Source: RHLJ01 sp965222205
GTDB taxonomy: Bacteria > Bacteroidota > Rhodothermia > Balneolales > Balneolaceae
Length of the DNA: 64,000 nucleotides
Reading direction: 5' to 3'
Assembly: GCA_965222205.1 (NCBI GenBank)
Contig: OZ244932.1
Coordinates: 1 to 64,000, forward strand
A program made the position numbers and the translations under genes. A model generated the notes under the pieces. It did no database searches. It worked only from the letters and a program-made list of their open reading frames with translations, and was not told the origin of the DNA. Of this stretch, positions 49,831-61,000 are shown piece by piece (the first letter of the stretch is position 1; each line of letters opens with the position of its first letter).

Positions 49831-50706
49831 ATGGAATTCGATAACATTTCTATTTCATCAGGACAAACACAGTCATCAGAAGGGTTACCCATTCGCTGGG
49901 ATTTATATACTCCGATCAGTGGTACTTCCAGAGAGTTTCCGGTGATATTATTTCTTCACGGTTTCAAAGGGTTTAAAGACTGGGGTCCATTCCCGGATGC
50001 ATGCCAGGATCTGGCAAGAAGTGGATTCGGAGTTCTTGCAATGAATTTTTCACTTAATGGTATTGGAGATAATAAAACCGAACTCGATCGATTAGATCTT
50101 TTCGAGCGGGAAACGCTTTCTCAGGATTTAGATGATATTGGCACGATTATCCATGCTCTTCAAAAAGGTGATATTCATGACAGCCATTCCCATCTTAATA
50201 CAGATATGATAGGAATTGTGGGGCATTCTCGTGGTGGACATACCGCGGTAGTCGCAGCGGCTGAGTTTGAATCAATACAATGCCTGGTTACATGGTCGGC
50301 TGTTGGAAATTACATACAACGTTGGGCAAAAGAGAAAATCGAAGATTGGAAATCAAAAGGGTTTATAGAAGTAGAAAACACCCGAACTGGTCAGGTTATG
50401 AAAGTGGGGTTAGCTGTTTATGAGGATGCCGTTTCTAATGCGGATCAATTAATGGCAATGAAAAGAGTTAGTGATGTTCGAATCCCCTCTCTTTTTATTC
50501 ATGCCAGAGAAGACGAAACAGTCCCTTATACAGACTCAGAAGAATTACATATTGAATGTGCAGCAAAAGATAAAGAGCTGCGCCTTATCGCTAATACAGG
50601 TCATACCTTTGGGGCAGCACATCCATTTGAAGAAATGGACTTCCCGGCACCATTTTCGGAGGTTTTAGAATGGACTATCGGCTGGTTCAGGGAGCATCTT
50701 CGGTAA
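49831..50706 (+). CDS. alpha/beta hydrolase, dienelactone-hydrolase-like
   Basis: A 291-residue cytoplasmic hydrolase: FLHGFKGFKDWGPF forms the oxyanion region, GHSRGGH the nucleophile elbow (Ser), DETVPY the acid, and NTGHTFG the His. No signal peptide. Starts one base after the rluB stop and is likely the last gene of the scpB operon. Substrate unknown. Confidence 0.9.
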   Translation: MEFDNISISSGQTQSSEGLPIRWDLYTPISGTSREFPVILFLHGFKGFKDWGPFPDACQDLARSGFGVLAMNFSLNGIGDNKTELDRLDLFERETLSQDLDDIGTIIHALQKGDIHDSHSHLNTDMIGIVGHSRGGHTAVVAAAEFESIQCLVTWSAVGNYIQRWAKEKIEDWKSKGFIEVENTRTGQVMKVGLAVYEDAVSNADQLMAMKRVSDVRIPSLFIHAREDETVPYTDSEELHIECAAKDKELRLIANTGHTFGAAHPFEEMDFPAPFSEVLEWTIGWFREHLR

Positions 50707-50883
50707 ATAATTTGTTTACACTGCCCATCTAAACTAAAAAAAACCCCTTTCACGGCGATTAAAGAGGAAAATGTGAAAAAAAGTTAACTTTTGTTACCGA
50801 AATCTGTAAGTTCTAGGTCAATGCTTTATTAACTGGTGGGTTTTTTAAAGACAATAACTTTCAAACTAATTAACGACGTTTCT

Positions 50884-53800
50884 ATGAGAAAACTAATATT
50901 AATAAGGAATAGTGTGTTTGCATTCATTATGACTTTGGTCATAACTGCTTCTGCATTTGCACAAAACCGGGTTGTAAGCGGGGTCGTTGTAGACGCCGAC
51001 ACCCAGGAACCTATACCGAGTGTAACGGTGCTTTTACAGGGAACTGTTAAAGGGGTGGCTTCTGATGTTGATGGTAGATATGAACTGACATTAACACAAG
51101 AAGAGCTCAATAATGGAATCCTGTTATTTTCTTCTGTTGGTTATATTGCCAGAGAAGTGGCCATAAACGGAAATACAACTATTAACGTAGAACTTAGCCT
51201 TGATGTAGCCCTTCTTGATGATGTGGTTGTAGTGGGATATGGTTCTCAAATTAAAGAAAAAGTTACAGGTAATATTTCTACTATTAAAGCCAGTGATTTT
51301 GAGACCGTACCAGTAAATAGCTTTGAGCAAGCCGTTCAAGGACGTGCATCTGGTGTATTTATTCAGACAAACAATGGTAAACTAGGTCAAGGTATCCAGG
51401 TTCGTGTTCGTGGATCCTCTTCTATTAATGGTAGTAATCAGCCTCTTTACGTTGTAGATGGAATCCCGGTAACTACGGATGATTTTTCTAGAAATGCAGC
51501 TGAAACAAATCCACTAGCGGATTTAAATCCGGCAGATATCGAATCTATTGATATTCTTAAGGATGCTTCTGCAGCAGCTATTTATGGATCAAGAGGATCT
51601 AATGGTGTTGTTCTTATTACTACTAAAAGTGGTGGTGCAGGAGATACACAAATTAATGTGAATTACGCAGTTGCGACCAGCGAGCCTACTAACAAAAGAG
51701 ACTGGTTAAATGGTCCTGAGTATCTTGAGCTTTTTGACGAAGCTTTTGAACGCTCATCTTCCAACACAACAGGTGATCTTTCTGGTACTATATTTGGATT
51801 CACCAGACAGAGTCTATACGATACTTTTATCCCAGGTTGGGATCAGGGTTATGACACCGATTGGCAAGAATTGGCATTTCAGGATAATACCTCTCAAAAG
51901 TTAGATATCTCTGCAAGCGGTGGTGATGCTAAAACAAGATTCTTTATAAGTGGTCAGGTTGATGATCAGGAAGGTATTATCATCGATAACGCGTTCGAAA
52001 GAATTAGTGGGCGTCTTAATTTAGATCATAGTGCTAGTGAGAAACTAGATCTGGGACTTAATCTTAGTTTAGCAAGAACAGTTAACGATCGTTTATCTAC
52101 TGATAACGCATTCTCTACTCCTATTCAGTTGGTGGCTTTACCTCCAGTTCAGCGTGCTTTTAATGATGATGGGACTCCTTCGAGAGAAACAGTATATGAT
52201 AATGGTCTTCTCTATAGAGATGGTGCAACTTTTGAAACGATTGTTTTTAGATCTTTAGCCAGAGCATATGCTTCATATGATATACTACCGGAACTTTCTG
52301 TAAGAGCAGAGTTTGGTGTAGATGTATTAGATCAAAATGAAGAAAGATGGTTTGGTTCTTCTGTAGCTCAGTTTACAGGATTTAATAACGGTACAGCGGA
52401 CAACAGATTTGTTCGATCTGTAAATTGGACATCTCAAGCTTTTGCACAATACCAGCCGGTACTTGGAGAAGATCATGAGTTAGACCTTACTGTTGGTCTT
52501 TCTGCACAGGAACAGACTACAGATGTACTCAATGTGTCTGGAATTGATTTCCCGAATGATTTATTCAGACAAGTTGCAAGTACAGCTACTATTGATGCTG
52601 GTACAGCAACGACTACTGTATGGTCATTGGTTGGGTATTTTGCTCGTGCTAATTATGTATTCAATGGCAAGTACCTTCTTTCTGTAAGTGGACGTGTTGA
52701 TGGATCATCGAGATTCGGTGCTGACAGCCAATATGGATTCTTCCCTGCAGCTTCTGCTGGTTGGATTCTATCTAACGAATCATTTATGGAAGACATTGAT
52801 CAGATCAGTTTCCTTAAAGCGAAAGCTAGTTTTGGTCTTACAGGAAATACACCTGCTAATAACTTTGGATCAAGATTCCTTTTTGGCGCTGGTTCTTATG
52901 CTGGTGGTTCTGCACTTACTCCTACACAGGTTCCAAACCCAGATTTAAAATGGGAGTCTACTCAGCAATTTAATATTGGTCTTGAACTTGGATTATTTTC
53001 AGATCGAATTACAGCTGAAGTTGATTACTATCAAAAGAAAACCGAAGACTTATTACTTAACGTAAATATTCCAGGTACAACTGGGTTCTTAACTCAACTT
53101 CAGAACGTTGGTGAACTTGAGAACACAGGATTTGAATTCTTAGTAACCACAATAAATACTACTGGGGATCTTAGCTGGACAACTACCTTAAACTTCGGTA
53201 AGAATGACAATGAGATTACCAATCTTGACGGTCAGGTAATCGAAGGAAACTTTATTAGTTTTGCACGTGAAGGACAGCCAATTGGTGTTTTCTTTACTAG
53301 GGAGTATGCTGGTGTAGATCCTGATAACGGTGATGCTCTTTACTATGTGAATAGCCCTGATGGCAAAGATCGTAGTACAGGAACAACCAATAATCCTAAC
53401 GCTGCTAATCGTGTTGCAGTTGGTAATCCAAATCCGGATTTCCAGGGTGGTATTACAAATAACCTAAGCTACAAAGGATTCGACCTAAGTGTATTCTTCC
53501 AGTATGTATATGGCAATGAAATCTACAATGGTGGTGGTACATTCCAGTCTGCTAATGCTGACTTCTTTGATAATCAATCCCGAGATCAGTTAAACAGATG
53601 GCAAAGCCCTGGTGATGTAACAAATGTACCAGAAGCTAGACTACTTGATGGAAACGGTACTAGTGAGTCTTCAAGATATATTGATGACGGAAGTTACCTT
53701 AGACTTAAAACACTTACACTTGGATACAACCTTCCTGCTAGTGCTTTAAGTAATATTGGTTTAAGAAGTGCCAGACTATATTTTACAGGTCTTAATCTCT

Positions 53801-53937
53801 TAACGTTTACCAATTACGGTGGTTGGGATCCAGAAGTAAATACTGATTTCGCTGCTAGTAACATTACTTTGGGAACTGATTTTTATGCAGCTCCACAGGC
53901 TAAGACATATACCGTTGGTATCAATATTGGATTTTAA
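50884..53937 (+). CDS. SusC/RagA-family TonB-dependent receptor
   Basis: A 1,017-residue outer-membrane transporter from ATG 50884 (signal peptide ending AFAQ). Carboxypeptidase-like N-terminal domain (VSGVVVDADTQEPIPSVTVLLQGT), TonB-box-like LDDVVVVGYG, plug with GRASGVFIQTNNG and RVRGSSSINGSNQPLYVVDGIPV, and a barrel that ends in YTVGINIGF. Paired with the SusD gene 50 bp downstream. No glycoside hydrolase is nearby, so peptide-type substrates should be considered. Confidence 0.95.
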   Translation: MRKLILIRNSVFAFIMTLVITASAFAQNRVVSGVVVDADTQEPIPSVTVLLQGTVKGVASDVDGRYELTLTQEELNNGILLFSSVGYIAREVAINGNTTINVELSLDVALLDDVVVVGYGSQIKEKVTGNISTIKASDFETVPVNSFEQAVQGRASGVFIQTNNGKLGQGIQVRVRGSSSINGSNQPLYVVDGIPVTTDDFSRNAAETNPLADLNPADIESIDILKDASAAAIYGSRGSNGVVLITTKSGGAGDTQINVNYAVATSEPTNKRDWLNGPEYLELFDEAFERSSSNTTGDLSGTIFGFTRQSLYDTFIPGWDQGYDTDWQELAFQDNTSQKLDISASGGDAKTRFFISGQVDDQEGIIIDNAFERISGRLNLDHSASEKLDLGLNLSLARTVNDRLSTDNAFSTPIQLVALPPVQRAFNDDGTPSRETVYDNGLLYRDGATFETIVFRSLARAYASYDILPELSVRAEFGVDVLDQNEERWFGSSVAQFTGFNNGTADNRFVRSVNWTSQAFAQYQPVLGEDHELDLTVGLSAQEQTTDVLNVSGIDFPNDLFRQVASTATIDAGTATTTVWSLVGYFARANYVFNGKYLLSVSGRVDGSSRFGADSQYGFFPAASAGWILSNESFMEDIDQISFLKAKASFGLTGNTPANNFGSRFLFGAGSYAGGSALTPTQVPNPDLKWESTQQFNIGLELGLFSDRITAEVDYYQKKTEDLLLNVNIPGTTGFLTQLQNVGELENTGFEFLVTTINTTGDLSWTTTLNFGKNDNEITNLDGQVIEGNFISFAREGQPIGVFFTREYAGVDPDNGDALYYVNSPDGKDRSTGTTNNPNAANRVAVGNPNPDFQGGITNNLSYKGFDLSVFFQYVYGNEIYNGGGTFQSANADFFDNQSRDQLNRWQSPGDVTNVPEARLLDGNGTSESSRYIDDGSYLRLKTLTLGYNLPASALSNIGLRSARLYFTGLNLLTFTNYGGWDPEVNTDFAASNITLGTDFYAAPQAKTYTVGINIGF

Positions 53938-53987
53938 TCATGAGGCCAACAATGCAAAACACTCAAAACGATTTAAATAAATTAAAT

Positions 53988-55340
53988 ATGAGATTTCTTA
54001 ATAAATCAATGTTAACTGTTCTGGCTATAGGACTACTCGCGGTTAGCTGCGACAGCCTGCTGGATACAGAGCCTGCCCAATCTATTGATGGGGCTGTAGC
54101 GCTGGAAACTGAAGCCAATGTGCTTACCGTGTTAAACGGAGCCTATGACGGCTTTAGTGATGATGATATGTTCGGTGGACAAATACAGATGGAAGCTGAT
54201 CTAATGGCTAATGATAATAGCGATCCTGAATTACGATGGGTTGGTACATTTGAAGAGCCTGAACAAATCTGGAGAAAGCAAATCCTGTTAGAGAACACTC
54301 AGGTTTCTCAAACTTGGACGGAGTCTTATGATGCGATCAACCGTGCTAACAACGTGCTTTCCGCACTCGATGTTATCGAAGATGCGACTACCAGAAATCA
54401 AGTTGAAGCCGAAGCTAAATTCATTCGTGGAGTTTCATATTTCTACCTGATTCAGTTCTTTGCAAAGCCATTTAGCGATGGCAATGCTGCTTCTAATCCT
54501 GGTGTTCCATTGGTATTAACGCCAACTTCTGGTATTGATGAATCATCAAATGTTTCTAGAAATACTGTAGCTGAAGTGTATGCCCAGATTCTGTCTGACC
54601 TTACTGATGCAGAAGCAGGTCTTCCAGCTTCCAACGGTGGGTATGCTACTTCTCATGCAGCAGCAGCGTTCTTATCTCGTGTATATTTACAACAAGGTAA
54701 TTATGCAGGTGCAAGAGATGCTGCAAACAGAGTTATTAGCTCTGGTGCATTTTCTCTAACCGCAACTTATGTTGATGCTTTCAACAATCAGGGAAATTCA
54801 ACAGAAGATGTATTTGCAATCCAAGTTGATGCACAGGACGGTGCTCATTCATTGAATACATTCTTTGCTCACCCAGATGCTGGTGGCCGTGGTGATATTA
54901 CCATTTCTCCTACCCACCTTGCATTTTATGAAGCTGGTGATGAAAGAATTGATGCAATGAGAAGTGACAGTACTGCTACTGAAAAATGGGATGATTTTAC
55001 AGCGAATATTCCTGTAATCAGACTTGCAGAACTTCACCTCACAAGAGCAGAAGCCAATGCAAGATTGACGACTGTTGTTGGAGCTACTCCACAAGCTGAT
55101 TTAGATGCAATTAGAGCAAGAGTTGGATTAGCCTCTACTCCTGCAACAGTGGCATCTATACTGGCTGAAAGAAAGCTTGAACTGGCATTTGAAGGACAGC
55201 TTTTACATGATCTCAGAAGAACACAGGAAAATATTGGTTCTTTTGCTTACGATGCTAATGAAACAGTATGGCCAATACCTCAGCGAGAAATGGATGTGAA
55301 TTCAAATCTTACTCAGAATCCAGGCTATAGCGCTAACTAA
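53988..55340 (+). CDS. SusD/RagB-family surface lipoprotein
   Basis: A 450-residue lipoprotein from ATG 53988 (signal ending AVSC, Cys21). Opens with SLLDTEPAQSID, contains TPR-like helices (AEAKFIRGVSYFYLIQFFAKPF; AAAAFLSRVYLQQGNYAGARDAANRVI) and the C-terminal RLAELHLTRAEANARL and ERKLELAFEGQLLHDLRR. Binds ligand over SusC. At 450 residues it is shorter than many SusD proteins. An ATG at 53940 directly after the susC stop is a possible alternative start but gives a non-signal N-terminus. Ends before a strong terminator. Confidence 0.94.
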   Translation: MRFLNKSMLTVLAIGLLAVSCDSLLDTEPAQSIDGAVALETEANVLTVLNGAYDGFSDDDMFGGQIQMEADLMANDNSDPELRWVGTFEEPEQIWRKQILLENTQVSQTWTESYDAINRANNVLSALDVIEDATTRNQVEAEAKFIRGVSYFYLIQFFAKPFSDGNAASNPGVPLVLTPTSGIDESSNVSRNTVAEVYAQILSDLTDAEAGLPASNGGYATSHAAAAFLSRVYLQQGNYAGARDAANRVISSGAFSLTATYVDAFNNQGNSTEDVFAIQVDAQDGAHSLNTFFAHPDAGGRGDITISPTHLAFYEAGDERIDAMRSDSTATEKWDDFTANIPVIRLAELHLTRAEANARLTTVVGATPQADLDAIRARVGLASTPATVASILAERKLELAFEGQLLHDLRRTQENIGSFAYDANETVWPIPQREMDVNSNLTQNPGYSAN

Positions 55341-55364
55341 GTTTACTTAGTAAGTACAAAATTT

Positions 55365-55396
55365 AAACCCCGGCTCATTCGAGCCGGGGTTTTTTT
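55365..55396 (+). terminator. rho-independent terminator of susCD
   Basis: Perfect CCCCGGCTC / GAGCCGGGG stem (55368-55376, 55381-55389), loop ATTC, then seven T's. Confidence 0.95.
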
Positions 55397-55503
55397 GTTT
55401 TATTATTTTTTACAGCCTAAAAAAACTTTTTCCTTGATTGACTGATCAGGTTGTCAGACTTTATAGGTCTGAATTTATTCTAAAACTAACATAACCTATC
55501 AGT

Positions 55504-57999
55504 ATGAAAAATGGTCTATTACGAAAGGAATGGCTTTTAACTTTCCTTTTAAGCGGGTTCCTAATTCTTTCCGGTTGTAAAACCACTCAATCTACATCTT
55601 CAACATCTTCTTCTGAGCCTTCTCGTTCAGGTAGATCTGGTCCGAGCAGTGGAGATGTGAAAAAGTATAGTGAGGTAATCACGGACAAGGCAGAATCAGA
55701 TGAAGGTCTGTTTAATGTTCATAAAGTGGACGGTAAATTTTATTATGAAGTGCCTGAAGATTTACTGGAGCGTGAGATGCTGCTGGTAACTCGTGTAGCC
55801 GGTTCTACTCAAAACTTAAGCTTTGGTGGTGCAGGCCAGAAAGCAAGAGGTCAGCAGGTTGTAAGATGGCAACGTAAGGATAATAACATCCTGCTTAGAC
55901 ATGTTTCATACTCAAGTGTTGCCGATGAAGATGATCCGGTTTATAAATCTGTTCGGAATAACAACTTCGAGCCGGTTATTTATACGTTTTCGATAGAAGC
56001 AGACAAAACAGATAGCACTGGTATTGTATTTGAAGCTACAAAGCTCTATACCTCAGACGTTCCTCTTTTAAGTGGGTTAAGCAGTTCGCAGCGAAGTAGA
56101 TTTCAGGTGCGAAGATTAGACGGAAGCAGAAGCTTTGTAGAGCGTATTACCAGCTATCCAAAAAATATTGAGACCCGCCATGTTCTTACTTATGATGCCG
56201 GTTCTCCTCCTGATGACGGAGTAACAGGAACTATTTCCCTGGAAGTTAACCAGTCGATGGTGTTACTACCTGAGGAGCCCGCTACGCCAAGAAACTGGGA
56301 CCAGAGAGTAGGATTCTTTTCTATCGGACAATATGATTATAGTTCGGATGAGCACAGAGCTGCCACAAACCGATTTATCACAAGATATAAGCTTGTTCCT
56401 AAAGATAGAGAAGCATATCTGAGAGGTGAGTTAGTTGAGCCTGTTGATCCAATTGTTTATTACCTGGACCCTGCAACCCCTGAAAAATGGATTCCTTATT
56501 TGCTGCAAGGAATTGAAGACTGGCAGGTTGCTTTTGAAGAGGCAGGTTTCAAAAATGCCATAATTGGTAAGGCTGCTCCTACATCAGAAGAAGACCCGGA
56601 GTTTTCACCAGAAGATGCGCGTTACTCTGTAATGCGGTACATCACTAATCCAATTCAAAATGCACAAGGGCCACATGTGCATGATCCAAGAACAGGACAG
56701 ATATTAGAAAGTGATATTCTTTGGTATCACAACATTCAGAATCTGTTAAGGAACTGGTTTTTTATCCAAACAGCAGCAGCTAATCCTGATGCAAGGAATG
56801 CAAAGATGTCTGATGAGATTATGGGTGAGATGCTTCGATTCGTAATGGCGCATGAGGTTGGTCATACTCTTGGGCTTCCTCATAATATGGGTTCAAGTGT
56901 GGGATATACCGTGGACCAGCTGCGAGACCCTGAGTTCACTTCCACACATGGAACTGCACCATCAATTATGGATTACGCCAGATTCAACTACGTTGCTCAA
57001 CCAGGCGATGGTGTAACGAACTTCTACCCACAGATTGGAGAGTATGACAAATGGTCGATAAAATGGGGATATACATGGTTCCCTGATATCGAAGAAGCGG
57101 ATGATGAAAACGAAATGTTAAACGAATGGATCGTAGCAAATGGAGATGATCCTTTGTATTGGTTCGGATACCGCAATGGAATCGATCCTCGTTCGCAAAC
57201 AGAAGCTATTGGTGATGATGCGATACGGGCCAGTGAACTCGGTTTAGCCAATTTACAGGTTATTACCGACAACTTAATTGACTGGGTAGAAGCCCCCGGA
57301 GAAGACTTCAGTGATCTTTCCGAGCTTTATTCGAATGTTCTGGGGCAGTGGAGAAGGTATATGGGACACGTTAGCATGTATGTTGGAGGTGTTTACCAGA
57401 CTTATAAGACCTATGATCAGGATGGTGAAGTCTATGAAGTTGTACCGAAAGCGGATCAACGGAGAGCGCTTGCATTTCTTAACCGGCATGCTTTTACAGC
57501 TCCATCATGGGCTTTTAACAAGGAAATACTGGACAGGGTTAATCAGTCTACCGCTGTAGAAACATTCCGATCTGCCCAGGCGGGAGTACTTAACAATCTG
57601 ATGAGCCCGGATAGAATCGCACGATTAGTTGATAACGAAACAAGGACTGATGGGGAAACCTATACTGTGTTTGAGATGATGGACGAACTTCGTGGCGGTG
57701 TTTGGAGCGAGCTTAGGGCAAACAGAAACATCAACGTTCACCGAAGACATCTTCAAAGAGCGTACTTAGAGCGGGCAGAATACCTGATGACTACTGAACC
57801 ACCTCGGGGAGGTTTCTTCGGGTCGCGTTATGATGTAAGTCAATCAGATATACGTCCGGTAGTACGGAATGAGCTGAGTATTCTGCGAAGAGATATCAAT
57901 AACAGAATTAATGCCGGAAATATTGATCGTGCAACAAGAGTTCATCTTGAAGATGCAAGGGCACGAATCGATGATATATTTGACAGAGATAACGACTAA
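55504..57999 (+). CDS. DUF5117-type zinc metalloprotease lipoprotein
   Basis: An 831-residue exported lipoprotein (LSGC). A low-complexity Ser/Thr stretch follows, then the DUF5117 region (KVDGKFYYEVPEDLLEREMLL) and a metzincin-like catalytic domain with the long zinc motif HEVGHTLGLPH (His450, Glu451, His454, His460). Family members are surface or periplasmic peptidases of unknown substrate. It follows susCD after a terminator, so is separately transcribed but probably functionally linked. Confidence 0.9.
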   Translation: MKNGLLRKEWLLTFLLSGFLILSGCKTTQSTSSTSSSEPSRSGRSGPSSGDVKKYSEVITDKAESDEGLFNVHKVDGKFYYEVPEDLLEREMLLVTRVAGSTQNLSFGGAGQKARGQQVVRWQRKDNNILLRHVSYSSVADEDDPVYKSVRNNNFEPVIYTFSIEADKTDSTGIVFEATKLYTSDVPLLSGLSSSQRSRFQVRRLDGSRSFVERITSYPKNIETRHVLTYDAGSPPDDGVTGTISLEVNQSMVLLPEEPATPRNWDQRVGFFSIGQYDYSSDEHRAATNRFITRYKLVPKDREAYLRGELVEPVDPIVYYLDPATPEKWIPYLLQGIEDWQVAFEEAGFKNAIIGKAAPTSEEDPEFSPEDARYSVMRYITNPIQNAQGPHVHDPRTGQILESDILWYHNIQNLLRNWFFIQTAAANPDARNAKMSDEIMGEMLRFVMAHEVGHTLGLPHNMGSSVGYTVDQLRDPEFTSTHGTAPSIMDYARFNYVAQPGDGVTNFYPQIGEYDKWSIKWGYTWFPDIEEADDENEMLNEWIVANGDDPLYWFGYRNGIDPRSQTEAIGDDAIRASELGLANLQVITDNLIDWVEAPGEDFSDLSELYSNVLGQWRRYMGHVSMYVGGVYQTYKTYDQDGEVYEVVPKADQRRALAFLNRHAFTAPSWAFNKEILDRVNQSTAVETFRSAQAGVLNNLMSPDRIARLVDNETRTDGETYTVFEMMDELRGGVWSELRANRNINVHRRHLQRAYLERAEYLMTTEPPRGGFFGSRYDVSQSDIRPVVRNELSILRRDINNRINAGNIDRATRVHLEDARARIDDIFDRDND

Positions 58000-58013
58000 A
58001 TAATGTAATTTCT

Positions 58014-58048
58014 AAAGGGTGGTACGTACATATCGCCCTTTTCTTTTT
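58014..58048 (+). terminator. terminator-like hairpin
   Basis: AAAGGG (58014-58019) pairs with CCCTTT (58036-58041), followed by a T-rich run, after the metalloprotease stop. Confidence 0.6.
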
Positions 58049-58070
58049 TTTGACAACTAATGGAGGAGAT

Positions 58071-61000
58071 ATGAAAAAAATGCTTTTGGTGTTACTGGGG
58101 ATTGTGATAACGATGCCATTAAGTGCCCAACAACTGGATATGGACTTAATGAAGGGAATCGAACCTCGTAATATTGGTCCGGCTGGAATGAGTGGCCGAA
58201 TCACAGCTATTGATGTCGTAGAGATGAATCCCGATATCATGTATGTAGGCTCAGCTTCTGGGGGAATCTGGAAATCTGAAAGCGGGGGAATAGCCTGGGA
58301 ACCAATTTTTGATGATTATGAAGCAGCTTCGATAGGAGCGATCGAAATCTATCAAAAAAGCCCGAGTATAATTTGGGTAGGAACCGGTGAAGGAAACCCG
58401 CGAAATAGTGCATCAGCTGGAGCGGGTGTGTATAAAAGTTTAGACGGGGGACGTTCCTGGGAACTTATGGGGTTGGAAGGAACCCGCAATATTCATCGTG
58501 TAATTATCCATCCTGATGATCCAAATACAGTATATGTAGGTGCACAAGGAAATGCCTGGGCTGATACCGAAGACCGTGGAGTATATAAAACCACTGATGG
58601 CGGTAAGACCTGGGAAAAGATTCTATATACAAATACCCGTACTGGTATCGCTGATTTGGTGATGGATCCCATCAACCCAAATAAAATGTTTGCGGCGATG
58701 TGGGAATACCGAAGATGGCCATGGTTTTTTGAATCAGGTGGAGAAGGTTCTGGATTATACATGACCGTTGATGGCGGAGATACATGGAAAGAGTTAACCT
58801 CTGAAGATGGTCTTCCTGAAGGTGAATTAGGAAAGATCGGGGTAGCAATTGCTCCAAATAAGCCTAATGTAGTCTATGCATTAGTAGAGGCGAAAAAGAA
58901 TGCGATTTACAGAAGTGATGACGGTGGGTACACGTGGGAACTTCGCCAAACGGTAGAAGATGATCCTCAGGTTGGGAACCGGCCTTTCTACTACCATGAA
59001 ATTTATGTAGATCCATTCAACGAAAACCGAGTCTATAGTATCTATACATTTATTTCCAAAAGTGAAGATGGAGCTCGATCATTTGAAAGTTTATATCCAT
59101 ACTATAATTGGGTACACCCAGATCACCATGCTTTTTGGTTAAGTAAAACCAGCCCCGGCTTTATGATTGATGGAAACGATGGTGGACTAAATATCACCTT
59201 TGATGGAGGAGAAACCTGGCGTTTTATTGAGAATATTCCTGTCGGGCAGTTCTATCATGTGAATGTAGACATGGAAATCCCATACAACGTGTATGGTGGA
59301 ATGCAGGATAATGGCTCCTGGGAAGGTCCGGCTTACGTTTGGAGAGCCGGAGGAATCCGAAATGCCTATTGGGATGAGCTCTTTTTTGGGGATGGATTTG
59401 ATGTGCTAATCGACCCAAGTGATTCCCGATATGCATATGCAATGTCTCAACAGGGAAATATTGGGCGCGTTGACAGAGAGACTGGGAGTGCCCGTTTCGT
59501 AAAACCGACACATCCTGAAGGAGAAAACCTTCGTTTCAACTGGAACGCAGCTCTTAATTTCGATCCCTTTGATGAGGAAACCATTTACTTCGGAAGCCAA
59601 TATGTGCACAAAAGTACAGACCGAGGTGAAACCTGGGAGATCATTTCACCGGATTTAACTACAAACGATACCACTAAGCAAAAGCAATATAATAGTGGTG
59701 GATTAACCATGGATGCCACAGGCGCAGAAAATTACACAACTATTCTGGCCATCGACCCAAGTCCGGTAGAAGAAGGAGTGATTTGGGCAGGAACTGATGA
59801 TGGTAAAGTTCAAATCACCAGAGATGGTGGCGAAACGTGGAGCGATGTTTCCGGAAACCTGAGAGGTGTTCCAGAAGGTAGTTATGTAGCACAGGTAAAA
59901 GCATCAAAATTTAATGCTGGAGAAGCTGTGGCTGTAATTAACGACTACCGCAGGGGGAACTGGACTCCGTACGTAATGCATACCACCGATTATGGCCGAC
60001 GTTGGAGGAATATCGTTCAGGACAAAGGGTTAAATGGTTATGCACTTTCTTTCGTACAGGATTTAGAGGAACCGAACCTGATGTTTGTAGGAACTGAACT
60101 CGGATTGTATGTAACAATCGATGAAGGGTCAACCTGGACCAAGTGGACAAATGAGTATCCTACGGTTTCTACCTACGACATGGTAATCCATCCACGTGAG
60201 CACGATTTAGTGATCGGAACCTTCGGGCGTTCTTTCTGGGTAATGGACGATATCCGCCCGCTTAGAGAATTGGCTGCTAATGGCGCTGATGAGCTCGAGA
60301 AAGCGATCAAAGCGTTCCCTTCACCAGATGCCTATCTCGCAGAATGGAGGCAGGCTATGGGTACCAGGTTTACTGCAGATGGTTTCTTTATGGGTGATAA
60401 CCGCCCAAGTGGAGCCATGCTTACTTATTCAGTTAACATACCAGAACCGGAAGAAGGTGAGGAGAAGAAAGAGGAAAAAGTTAAGATCGAAGTGTTTGAT
60501 GCTTCCGGCGAAAAAATCCGGACTCTTGAAGATACACCAGATCACAACGGGATCAATCGCACAAGGTGGGGATTAGATCGTAAAGGTGTGCGTAACCCAA
60601 GCAGAAATGCTCCCGGAACAAATGCTTCCGAGCCGGGTGGAGCAAATGTACTTCCTGGCACATACAAAGTGAAATTCACTTATATGGAATCATCAGATTC
60701 AACTATGGTAACGGTTCATACTGACCCAAGAATTGAGATGCCAATGAATGCACTTCAGGCAACATCAGACTTTATCGATCGGGTTAATGAGGTTCGGCAA
60801 AGTTTGAGTGATGCAGTTTCTAAGCTTCGGGAAGCAAAAGAAATCATTGAATTGAATGAGCGGCTTATCAAATCTGATTCACGTTCAAAAGAAGAGCTTG
60901 AAGAGGTGAATGAAATCACCAAAGCTACGAAAGAACGTGTAGAGGAATTAATGAATCACGTATTTGGAGAGCCTGACGAGCGTCAGGGAATTACCAGTAA